A stretch of DNA of 5,215 nucleotides, from assembly GCA_023142215.1 (NCBI GenBank), contig JAGLJW010000054.1:1-5215 (forward strand), read 5' to 3'. Shown here one piece after another: positions 1-5,215 of the stretch (positions are counted from its first letter, which is position 1; every line of letters begins with the position of its first letter). This stretch comes from Candidatus Parcubacteria bacterium (GTDB lineage: Bacteria; Patescibacteriota; Patescibacteriia; Patescibacteriales; UBA12075). The translations under genes were made by a program, and so were the position numbers. The notes under the pieces were generated by a model that saw only the letters and a program-made list of their open reading frames with translations, had not been told where the DNA came from and searched no databases.

Positions 1-79
1 AGGGATTGGTGCGTAAGGTGAGTAAATAATTAAAATAAATTTTGCATTATAAAATTGCGATATTACAAAAAACAAAATT
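1..79. other. Upstream intergenic stretch, possibly ending with another gene's tail
   Basis: The first 30 bases are richer in G than what follows, and all three forward frames close within them (at 14-16, 19-21 and 27-29), so they could hold the last codons of a gene outside the window. Too little is present to choose a frame or name a product. The rest is an A/T-rich leader of the amidase gene. AAGGTGAG at 15-22 resembles a Shine-Dalgarno sequence but lies nearly 60 bases before the ATG, too far to serve it. Confidence 0.3.
48..53 (+). promoter_or_regulatory. Possible -10 element for the amidase gene
   Basis: TATAAA differs from the -10 consensus at one base. Transcription would start near 60, giving a leader of about 20 bases made almost only of A and T. 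No good -35 hexamer lies 16-18 bases upstream, and such words are common by chance at this base composition, so this is only a candidate. Confidence 0.22.
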
Positions 80-2692
80 ATGAAAAAATATTTTTTAAAA
101 ACTACCATCACCTTACTTTGTTTTAGTTTAATTTTTACCTTATGTCTATTTACTCCAACAATAAGTGCTAAGACAATTTATAAAACTCTTGCTTTTGATA
201 AAAAAATAGAGAAAATGGAAAATTTTAGAAGTGGAGAAATGAAAAATTTAAAAATAGTTGAGAAAAATGGAAAAACCGAAATAAGTTTATTGGCAAATGA
301 AAATGGGGAATATATTTCACCGATAGTTAAAGCACCTTTTGAGGCATTACATATTGGTTTGCATTGGAATGAAGAACTATTTGATGGAGCTTTTATTGAG
401 GCTTATATACGAACAAGCAATGACGGTAAAAATTTTAGTAAATGGATAAAGGTTAATGCAGAAAGAGATGCTGGTAGAGATGGTATTAAAAAAAATGAAA
501 CTTTTTCTTCGTTGATTGGAACAAAAAAAGCAGCTTTTGCTCAGGCTAAAATAGAGTTCATAGCAGAAAAAGGAGTTTCTCCAAAATTAAAAACTTTAAC
601 ATTCACTTTTCTTAATTCAGGAGAAGAATCATCTCAAGTTGTTAAAAAATTAAGTTTTATTCCACGTAGCATTGCTGAAGACGTTGGTACGCAAAAAATT
701 TCACCTAATGGATATACTATTAATGTTATCAGTCGTGAAGATTGGGGAGCTGATGAAAGTTATAGAAACGCAACAGATGGAAATGAAGAATGGTCTCGCT
801 CCTATCATGGTACACGAAAGTTAATAATACACCACACAGACACCTTGAATGATGTGGAAGATTTAGAAACTAATAAAGCTACAATACGCAGTATTTATTA
901 TTATCATGCAGTTACTCAAGGCTGGGGTGATATAGGATACAATGCTTTAGTTGATGCCACAGGTAATATTTATGAAGGACGATATGGAACACATGGAGAA
1001 AATCATACACGTTCTGAGCCTTCTGAAGATCAAATAATGGTTTTAGATATTGAAGGAGCTCATGCAGCAAGCTATAATAGTGGCAGTTTCGGAGTTTCTG
1101 CGTTAGGAAATTTTGAAAATTCTGAAATATCTGATGTTCAACTTTTGGGAATAAAAAAAGTTTTAGCTTTTGTTGCTGATAGCAGAGGAATAGACCCAAG
1201 TGCAACTAGTGATTTTTTACGTTACGATGATAAATGGCATTATAATTTAGACAATGTAATAGGGCATAGCGATGTAGGCGCAACTGCTTGTCCTGGAATT
1301 TTTTTACATAATCAATTAGGTGATATTAAAAGCTATATAATAGATGAAATAGCACTTCCAAACATTGCACTTTCTACCACAAACAATATTGAATCTGGAA
1401 CAATAACATTTGATTGGTCACTTCAAGAAGCAGTAAAATATCAATGTATCTTAGAAAAAATAATAAAAATGCCAGAAAATCAATTATGGGAAACAGCTTG
1501 GTTTAATCTTGGGAATATAGAAATGTTTAGTACTATTAATAATAGTATTACATTTCAATCAAACGATTTAGAGCATGGAGCTAATTATGTTTTTTATATT
1601 AGAGCTCTTGATGGAAACGATAATATAATTTCATCTGTAGCCCATAGTAATTTTAAAAATGAATACAGCGTAATTGTTGATAATTTAGATGATAATACAA
1701 TAAGTGTTCCTGGAGAATGGACTAGTAGTACCAATGTGGCTGGTTTTTATGCTACAAATTATTTTGTTAATGGCAGAGGAAATGGAAATGAAACTTTTGA
1801 ATGGCAAGCTAACTTAGTTAGTGATGGAAATTATAATGTTTATGTTTGGTACACATCAGGACTTGATAGAGCGCGCAATGCTCCTTATACCATAACTTAT
1901 CAAGATACAGATGGTTTAAATTTATATAAAACAATATTAGTAGACCAAAAAATAAATGGAGGCAAATGGGTTTTAATAGATACTCTTTATTTTAAAGCTG
2001 GAAATGCCAGTATTAAACTTTCTGATAATACTAATAGATATGTTGTAGCAGATGCGGTAAAATTTACATTAAGTCAAGCAACAGAAAATCAATCACCAAT
2101 AGCTAATGCTGGAATCGATCAAGTTTCAATTGACAGTGACGATAATGGATTTGAATTAATTACACTAGACGGTTCTAATTCTTATGATTCTGATGGAACT
2201 ATATCTTCTTTTGTGTGGACTGAGGGAGGTACATTGTTGGGAGATGGTGATAAAATTGATTATAATTTTGCAATAGGAGTACACAATGTGACACTAACTG
2301 TTACTGACAATAATGGACTTACAAATACAGATACGGTAACAATTACAATAACTGAAGTATTAGATGGCACAATGCATGTTTCAGATATTACAATGTCCAC
2401 TAGCAAAATAAAATTGAACGGTTGGTACACTTATGCTACAGCAATTATAACTATTACCGACAACAATGGTATTGCCGTGGAAAATGCTAATGTTTATGGG
2501 GACTGGAGTGGATTAACAAATGATAGCGATGCCGGATTAACAAATAGTAGCGGAGAAGTCATATTAACTTCAGATAGTATAAGAAATTTTGACGGAACAT
2601 TTACTTTTACGGTAGCTGATGTTGTTTTCAGTGGTTTAGATTATAGTCCACTGAACAATAAAGAAACAAGTGATAGTATATCTGCAAATTAA
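80..2692 (+). CDS. Secreted multidomain N-acetylmuramoyl-L-alanine amidase (PGRP/Amidase_2 type)
   Basis: It would hydrolyse the MurNAc-L-alanine bond of peptidoglycan outside the cytoplasm. Residues 1-30 form a signal peptide (MKKYFLKTT start, hydrophobic core, TISA-KT cut), which supports this ATG although there is no Shine-Dalgarno site. Residues about 31-190 are a beta-rich domain with GEYISP and YIRTSNDGKNF, as in galactose-binding folds. Residues about 214-420 are the catalytic domain: SREDWGA, IIHHTD, IGYNALVD, GAHAA and GHSDVGATACPG. By alignment with T7 lysozyme, the zinc ligands are His251, His396 and Cys404 and the catalytic Tyr is Tyr287; Thr402 replaces the T7 Lys, as in catalytic PGRPs. 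About 24 residues lie between EGR (299-301) and GAHA (326-329), more than usual. Then follow an FnIII-like domain (425-525), a golvesin-C-like domain (528-664, with VVADAVKF), a PKD domain (671-758, LDGSNSYDSDG) and an Ig-like domain (764-855). The mature protein has only two cysteines. Activity is inferred from intact ligands. Confidence 0.93.
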   Translation: MKKYFLKTTITLLCFSLIFTLCLFTPTISAKTIYKTLAFDKKIEKMENFRSGEMKNLKIVEKNGKTEISLLANENGEYISPIVKAPFEALHIGLHWNEELFDGAFIEAYIRTSNDGKNFSKWIKVNAERDAGRDGIKKNETFSSLIGTKKAAFAQAKIEFIAEKGVSPKLKTLTFTFLNSGEESSQVVKKLSFIPRSIAEDVGTQKISPNGYTINVISREDWGADESYRNATDGNEEWSRSYHGTRKLIIHHTDTLNDVEDLETNKATIRSIYYYHAVTQGWGDIGYNALVDATGNIYEGRYGTHGENHTRSEPSEDQIMVLDIEGAHAASYNSGSFGVSALGNFENSEISDVQLLGIKKVLAFVADSRGIDPSATSDFLRYDDKWHYNLDNVIGHSDVGATACPGIFLHNQLGDIKSYIIDEIALPNIALSTTNNIESGTITFDWSLQEAVKYQCILEKIIKMPENQLWETAWFNLGNIEMFSTINNSITFQSNDLEHGANYVFYIRALDGNDNIISSVAHSNFKNEYSVIVDNLDDNTISVPGEWTSSTNVAGFYATNYFVNGRGNGNETFEWQANLVSDGNYNVYVWYTSGLDRARNAPYTITYQDTDGLNLYKTILVDQKINGGKWVLIDTLYFKAGNASIKLSDNTNRYVVADAVKFTLSQATENQSPIANAGIDQVSIDSDDNGFELITLDGSNSYDSDGTISSFVWTEGGTLLGDGDKIDYNFAIGVHNVTLTVTDNNGLTNTDTVTITITEVLDGTMHVSDITMSTSKIKLNGWYTYATAIITITDNNGIAVENANVYGDWSGLTNDSDAGLTNSSGEVILTSDSIRNFDGTFTFTVADVVFSGLDYSPLNNKETSDSISAN
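2510..2545 (+). repeat. 12-base direct repeat with 24-base period inside the last Ig-like domain
   Basis: GGATTAACAAAT occurs at 2510-2521 and again at 2534-2545, in the same reading frame. It encodes GLTNDSDA followed by GLTNSSGE, an eight-residue duplication in a loop of the C-terminal Ig-like domain. The nucleotide identity suggests a fairly recent tandem duplication. Confidence 0.6.
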
Positions 2693-2700
2693 TTTTATTA

Positions 2701-4383
2701 TTATTCACACATTCCATCAGTGCAAGAAACAATTACGTTGCCGATACATTCACATTTAAAACCATATTCCCACATGACGCCTTGATCTAGTATAGGATTA
2801 GAGCATCTATCCCTGAAAGATAAGCAAATTAATTTTTTCTTTTCTTCTGTCATTTCAGAACATTGCTTATCGTTACAAGTTATTATTTTGTTGTTTATAC
2901 ATCTACAACTAACTGTAGGTATTTCTGTGCTAGCATAACTATCCAGTGGATTCATACCTTTGCAATTTTTTTCTCTTTCTGCACAAGCCTTGCTGCCAAT
3001 GGGTACGAATGGAGTATTATCTACTGCTTCTTTAATCTCTTCACAACTTATTTTTACACCATTTTCGTAAAGACAATCTTTTTTGAGTGTTCCATCTTTG
3101 TTCCACGATTTGCTTATTCCATGTCCTTTACCTTCAGCATTGTAGCATAGAGCACTTGCTATGATTTTTCTTTTGTAGTCGTAATAGCGTAGGTATAATC
3201 CAACAGTTTTACCATCACTATCTTTCCATATATCTTTATAACTTGTTACTTCGTGAATTGCTCCTGCGGGAATTGGGCAATCAAACTTTTCAACAGCAGA
3301 GTCTTTATTGTCAGTCTCTTTTTCTTCATGTTCCTTGTTGTCAGTCTCTTTTTTATTCTTAGTTGAACATTTTTCAATATCCATTGGAAATTCATTACAA
3401 CATTCTTTGTATTCAATTTCCCTGATAAGTTCAATGATGCATAATGCTTTTTCATTTTCAGGAAGATTATTACAAGTTAGTGCTTTAATTTTAAAGAAAT
3501 GTCTTTGGCATACAGTTAAACCTGTTTCAGGATTTTCAGGGTCATAATCTCTATATTCTTTGTCGCAAATATTTATATCGTCATTCTTTATAGCTTCACA
3601 GGATAGTCTAGCTACATAAGGATGATTTTTTTCAGAAAACATTTCATTGCAATCAAACCAACTAGGATGCTTACTTACTAATAACATAAGACAATTATAT
3701 TGAGCTTCTTTACCTTTTTTACTTACGCATATTGAAAGATCTGAAATGAATACGAAATCTTCAAGATGATTAATCATTTCATTAGCTCCAGCTTTTATTC
3801 CAGCTTCTAAACCAGCTTTTTTAGCTTCTTTTTTTATTTTAGAAAAATTAAATTCTCCGCTTAATATTGAATCTCTAAATCCTGTAAAACCTTGAGATTC
3901 ACCTGTTTTTTTACCTTCTTTGTAAGCGACTTTTTTTACTTTTATGACAATTTTAGTAATTCTGTTTTTAATAGTATCAATCATCCATTTTACAATAGGA
4001 TCTTCGTTTATTATTTCATCAGGTTCAACGGAAAATTCAATATCATCAACATGTTTGGCAAAAGATTTAGGAATAATCTCAACATATTCACCATCACCTT
4101 CAAGCTCAAGTACAATTTCTCCAGAACCATCTTTGTTATAAGTTATTGTTTTTTCAACATAAACATCTCCTATCTTTGTTTTTGGAAAATGCAATGTAGT
4201 TGAGTCGCTATTGGTTTGAAGCTCATAATTGCTTAATCCAATTTTTTCTTGCATGTCTATATCTGCAACAGTGCCATAATAATCTTGTTCTTGTGATGAA
4301 TTTTTATGTTGTAAGATATATCCAAACAAAATTACTATTAACAAGGAGAGTAGGGCATAGATGATTTTTTTATTAGTTTTCAT
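2701..4383 (-). CDS. Membrane-anchored or exported Cys-rich modular protein, function unknown
   Basis: I do not recognise the whole protein. Residues 1-24 are a basic start plus one hydrophobic helix (about 7-24) without a lipobox, so a signal anchor or uncleaved signal. Residues about 68-150 form a beta-rich domain with IPKSFA and DPIVKW, an arrangement I associate with exported archaeal and CPR proteins. A basic, Ala/Gly-rich helix follows (about 181-203). Residues about 215-340 are helical with cysteines every 10-18 residues, like Cys-paired helical repeats. A charged linker (341-366) holds two KETDNK copies. Residues about 394-446 look like MORN_2/YwqK repeats (GKGHGISKSWNKDG, YENGVKI). 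The C-terminus has two six-Cys modules (467-508, 520-559). All 27 cysteines lie after residue 218, as expected for a disulfide-rich domain outside the cytoplasm. The ATG at 4383 lacks a Shine-Dalgarno site but directly begins the hydrophobic N-terminus. It converges on the amidase gene, 8 bases away. Surface binding or adhesion is only a guess. Confidence 0.88.
   Translation of the reverse strand: MKTNKKIIYALLSLLIVILFGYILQHKNSSQEQDYYGTVADIDMQEKIGLSNYELQTNSDSTTLHFPKTKIGDVYVEKTITYNKDGSGEIVLELEGDGEYVEIIPKSFAKHVDDIEFSVEPDEIINEDPIVKWMIDTIKNRITKIVIKVKKVAYKEGKKTGESQGFTGFRDSILSGEFNFSKIKKEAKKAGLEAGIKAGANEMINHLEDFVFISDLSICVSKKGKEAQYNCLMLLVSKHPSWFDCNEMFSEKNHPYVARLSCEAIKNDDINICDKEYRDYDPENPETGLTVCQRHFFKIKALTCNNLPENEKALCIIELIREIEYKECCNEFPMDIEKCSTKNKKETDNKEHEEKETDNKDSAVEKFDCPIPAGAIHEVTSYKDIWKDSDGKTVGLYLRYYDYKRKIIASALCYNAEGKGHGISKSWNKDGTLKKDCLYENGVKISCEEIKEAVDNTPFVPIGSKACAEREKNCKGMNPLDSYASTEIPTVSCRCINNKIITCNDKQCSEMTEEKKKLICLSFRDRCSNPILDQGVMWEYGFKCECIGNVIVSCTDGMCE
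2707..2985 (-). repeat. Two tandem six-cysteine modules at the C-terminus of the Cys-rich protein
   Basis: Copy 1 spans residues 467-508 (bases 2860-2985) and copy 2 spans residues 520-559 (bases 2707-2826). Both fit C-x6-C-x(16-18)-C-x-C-x7-C-x4-C exactly: C467, C474, C493, C495, C503, C508 and C520, C527, C544, C546, C554, C559. Beyond the cysteines they share the pattern CxCI.N..I.(T/S)C (CRCINNKIITC and CECIGNVIVSC). Only the middle gap differs (18 against 16 residues). This is an internal duplication of a small disulfide-knotted unit that I cannot assign to a named family. Confidence 0.8.
3308..3353 (-). repeat. 30-base-period direct repeat encoding the KETDNK linker
   Basis: TTGTCAGTCTCTTTTT is present exactly at 3308-3323 and 3338-3353 (+ strand spelling). 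On the coding strand it gives two copies of KETDNK, ten residues apart, in a strongly charged, low-complexity linker between the Cys-helical part and the MORN-like part. Such an in-frame repeat can change copy number by slippage without breaking the gene. Confidence 0.75.
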
Positions 4384-4402
4384 ATTAATTATTTTTTTTA
4401 TT

Positions 4403-4421
4403 ATTATACATTATTATATCA
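4403..4421 (-). promoter_or_regulatory. Promoter candidate for the Cys-rich protein gene (extended -10)
   Basis: On the minus strand TGATATAAT (4421 to 4413) is a perfect extended -10, TG-n-TATAAT. A second perfect TATAAT follows ten bases downstream (4408 to 4403). No clear TTGACA-like -35 is seen, as is usual for extended -10 promoters. The upstream box would start RNA near 4406, giving a leader of roughly 22 bases with no Shine-Dalgarno sequence. By rough estimate about one such nine-base match is expected by chance in this window, so the position right before the gene is the main support. Confidence 0.42.
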
Positions 4422-4436
4422 CAAAAAAAGAGAATT

Positions 4437-4472
4437 AAAAATTTGGGAAAATTGCGGGTTGAGCAATTTTCC
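4437..4472 (-). terminator. Hairpin with T-run, possible terminator for minus-strand transcription
   Basis: GGAAAATTGC (4446-4455) and GCAATTTTCC (4463-4472) make a perfect 10-bp stem with a 7-base loop. On the minus strand the stem is followed by CAAA and then five T (4441 to 4437), with a further T-rich run beyond. It lies just before the promoter candidate of the Cys-rich gene, so it could stop readthrough from the small membrane-protein gene. The stem is only 40% G+C and the T-run begins four bases late, so the call is moderate. On the plus strand no T-run follows. Confidence 0.42.
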
Positions 4473-4480
4473 AGTTATCA

Positions 4481-4551
4481 CTTGTTAGGCGAGGATGAGC
4501 GGAACGTAGCGGTAGCGGAGTGTAGTGAAAACACAGCATCCCCTTGAGTTA
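4481..4551. repeat. G+C-rich imperfect palindrome, left of a pair flanking the small gene
   Basis: About 54% of 4481-4545 is G or C by hand count, against a strongly A/T-rich surround. It starts with CTTGTTAGGC and ends with CCCCTTGAGTTAAT. GGATG (4493-4497) pairs with CATCC (4537-4541), and GTGT (4520-4523) with ACAC (4531-4534); GTAGCG occurs twice in tandem (4506-4517). Stems are short, so any fold is weak. Its ends resemble those of the element at 4962-5046, which suggests one family of dispersed intergenic elements. It holds no reading frame of note. Confidence 0.5.
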
Positions 4552-4572
4552 ATAATTTGTTTGCAATTATTT

Positions 4573-4929
4573 TTAACTGTTTAAGTCCATTAAAATATCA
4601 AAACCCATTTTTACAATTGTTATTAAAAATAACGCACTCATGATAAGCAAAAAGAAACCCCATATTTTGTGATATTTTCTTTCGAAAAATTCAAAGATTA
4701 AGACGTCTTTCCAGAAAGAATTGAGAACAGTTTGGTATTTACCAGTCATGATTAAAATGCTTAAGATAAAAAGGAATACTATTAAAATCAAAAGGAAAAA
4801 ATACATAATGATTATTTTGCCAGAGTAATAAAGTATCCCCATGATTATGAAAAAAACGATTGGCAACAACATGGCTACGAGTTGAGCCAGAAAAATACGC
4901 TTAAGATTCTTTTTGAGATTTTTGTTCAT
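4573..4929 (-). CDS. Small three-helix membrane protein, function unknown
   Basis: This 118-residue protein is mostly hydrophobic. It begins with a basic segment (MNKNLKKNLKR) and has three predicted membrane helices at about 12-35, 39-62 and 90-112. A 27-residue polar and aromatic segment (63-89, with KYQTVLNSFWKD and FFERKYHK) separates helices 2 and 3. With the positive-inside rule, the N-terminus and this long loop would be cytoplasmic. I recognise no family motif and no catalytic residues. The ATG at 4929 is the first in the frame after the non-coding element and gives a natural membrane-protein start; there is no Shine-Dalgarno site. The gene sits alone between two G+C-rich palindromic elements and points the same way as the Cys-rich gene, but a hairpin and a separate promoter candidate lie between them, so an operon is unlikely. 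Confidence 0.75.
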   Translation of the reverse strand: MNKNLKKNLKRIFLAQLVAMLLPIVFFIIMGILYYSGKIIIMYFFLLILIVFLFILSILIMTGKYQTVLNSFWKDVLIFEFFERKYHKIWGFFLLIMSALFLITIVKMGFDILMDLNS

Positions 4930-4935
4930 GAGAAA

Positions 4936-4966
4936 ATTATTGCAAATAAATTATTAATTTTGTCTA
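4936..4966 (-). promoter_or_regulatory. Weak promoter candidate for the small membrane-protein gene
   Basis: On the minus strand TAGACA (4966 to 4961) is one base from the -35 consensus and AATAAT (4941 to 4936) one base from the -10 consensus, but the spacer is 19 bases, longer than ideal. The start would fall at about 4929, the ATG itself, so the mRNA would be leaderless or nearly so. The -35 lies inside the edge of the palindromic element at 4962-5046. This is a speculative call. Confidence 0.2.
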
Positions 4967-5046
4967 GCATATAGGGCTATACGAAGTTTGCGATAGCAAA
5001 ATTTGGGTGAAGGCTGAAAGCCGTAGCCGTATAGCCCTTGTTAGAT
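4962..5046. repeat. Long inverted-repeat element, partly attC-like
   Basis: AGGGCTATACG (4973-4983) and CGTATAGCCCT (5028-5038) form a perfect 11-bp inverted repeat enclosing 44 bases. The inner part contains smaller hairpins: TTTGC/GCAAA (4988-5000) and GGCT-GAA-AGCC (5012-5022), plus tandem GCCGTA (5020-5031). The outer edges are GTCTAGC (4962-4968) and GTTAGAT (5040-5046). GTTAGAT fits the integron core site GTTRRRY; GTCTAGC misses RYYYAAC by one base. Length (85 bases) and nested-palindrome layout also fit an attC site. Against this, the spacers are very unequal (4 bases and 1 base) and no integrase is seen. It could instead be a REP- or MITE-like intergenic element. Confidence 0.6.
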
Positions 5047-5049
5047 GAT

Positions 5050-5096
5050 CCGAAGGGCAAAAATTCTGAAAGAATTTTTGAGTTGCCGAGCCGAGC
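5050..5096. other. Hairpin cluster between the palindromic element and the right-edge gene
   Basis: CAAAAATTCT (5058-5067) and AGAATTTTTG (5071-5080) form a perfect 10-bp stem with a GAA loop. Just before it is a small CC-GAA-GG hairpin (5050-5056), and after it the tandem GCCGAGCCGAGC (5085-5096). For minus-strand transcription it lies about 20 bases after the TAA at 5098, where a terminator would be expected, but the stem is A/T-rich and no T-run follows. No coding potential is seen. Confidence 0.4.
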
Positions 5097-5097
5097 T

Positions 5098-5215
5098 TTA
5101 ATCAACAACTTCTATCATTATATCATTTGAATACAATAAAACCTCGTGAACATCTTCATAATTCCTACGGCTGCTATAATTTGTTGTATCATGGGCATGT
5201 CGCTGAAGGCGATCA
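5098..5215 (-). CDS. Probable C-terminal fragment of an unknown protein, cut by the window edge
   Basis: The minus-strand frame ending in TAA at 5100-5098 is open to the window edge and gives about 38 residues, ending NYEDVHEVLLYSNDIMIEVVD. The acidic, strand-like end and A/T-ending codons (GAA, GTT, GAT, TTA) look like a real gene in this genome. No start codon lies in the frame within the window, so the gene would begin outside. A neighbouring minus frame is also open for about 100 bases (with MIQQIIAAVGIM), so the choice is not certain. No family is recognised. A hairpin cluster follows its stop. Confidence 0.38.
   Translation of the reverse strand, partial: DRLQRHAHDTTNYSSRRNYEDVHEVLLYSNDIMIEVVD

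Noticed and set aside
912..1205. A 97-codon open frame on the minus strand inside the amidase catalytic domain
   Set aside because: It is fully antisense to well-conserved PGRP motifs, has no signal of its own, and its residue mix is what reading the reverse of a coding strand would give.
2690..2703. A shared bidirectional terminator between the convergent genes
   Set aside because: The gap has only the short palindrome AATTAATT and no G+C-containing stem.
2863..4203. Several plus-strand frames of 65-103 codons antisense to the Cys-rich gene
   Set aside because: They are rich in Phe, Ser and Ile, as expected from the complement of Lys/Glu-rich coding sequence, and lack initiation signals; the minus-strand gene has clear domains and spacing-conserved cysteines.
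4445..4490. The hairpin plus GTTAGGC read as a plus-strand attC site
   Set aside because: No RYYYAAC-like partner exists on the left of the stem, and the hairpin fits a minus-strand terminator better because of the T-run on that side.
4962..5096. A structured non-coding RNA or riboswitch in the palindromic strip
   Set aside because: No known aptamer core is recognised, the strip is not placed as a leader with an expression platform, and the short tandem words point to a repetitive element.
5172..5214. A plus-strand extended -10 (TGCTATAAT, 5172-5180) followed by ATG at 5191, suggesting a leaderless gene running off the right edge
   Set aside because: Only eight codons are visible, the region is better read as a minus-strand C-terminus, and about one such promoter word is expected by chance at this composition.

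Overview
This is an AT-rich window of bacterial chromosome with two large genes for exported proteins, one small membrane-protein gene, the probable tail of a fourth gene, and a non-coding strip on the right that holds unusual G+C-rich palindromes. I see no tRNA, rRNA, CRISPR array, transposase or integrase. No gene has a convincing Shine-Dalgarno sequence, all four visible stops are TAA, and the standard code reads cleanly. The modular secreted amidase, the Cys-rich exported protein and the lack of Shine-Dalgarno sites would suit a Candidatus Patescibacteria (CPR) genome. That placement is inference; an AT-rich Bacteroidota or another lineage cannot be excluded.

Left part (80-2692, + strand): an 870-residue secreted N-acetylmuramoyl-L-alanine amidase. 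It has a signal peptide, an N-terminal beta-sandwich, a PGRP/Amidase_2 catalytic domain with all zinc ligands, and then FnIII-like, golvesin-C-like, PKD and Ig-like modules. It would cut peptide stems from peptidoglycan outside the cytoplasm, with the C-terminal modules probably placing it on a surface.

Middle part (2701-4383, - strand): a convergent gene only 8 bases away from the amidase gene. It encodes a 560-residue membrane-anchored or exported protein with 27 cysteines, all after residue 218. Its parts are a beta domain, a Cys-spaced helical region, a charged linker with a short repeat, a MORN-like stretch, and two tandem copies of a six-cysteine module. I do not recognise its function.

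Right part (4384-5215): a promoter candidate for the Cys-rich gene, a hairpin that could end transcription arriving from the right, and a three-helix membrane protein (4573-4929, - strand) lying between two G+C-rich palindromic elements that share the word CTTGTTAG. One of these elements looks partly like an integron attC site, but no integrase is visible and the match is incomplete. Several small hairpins with a GAA triloop cluster from 5012 to the right edge. A minus-strand frame open from the edge to 5098 probably is the C-terminus of another protein.

The two large genes both act outside the cytoplasm, so a cell-envelope theme is plausible, but nothing shows a shared pathway: they converge and do not form an operon.
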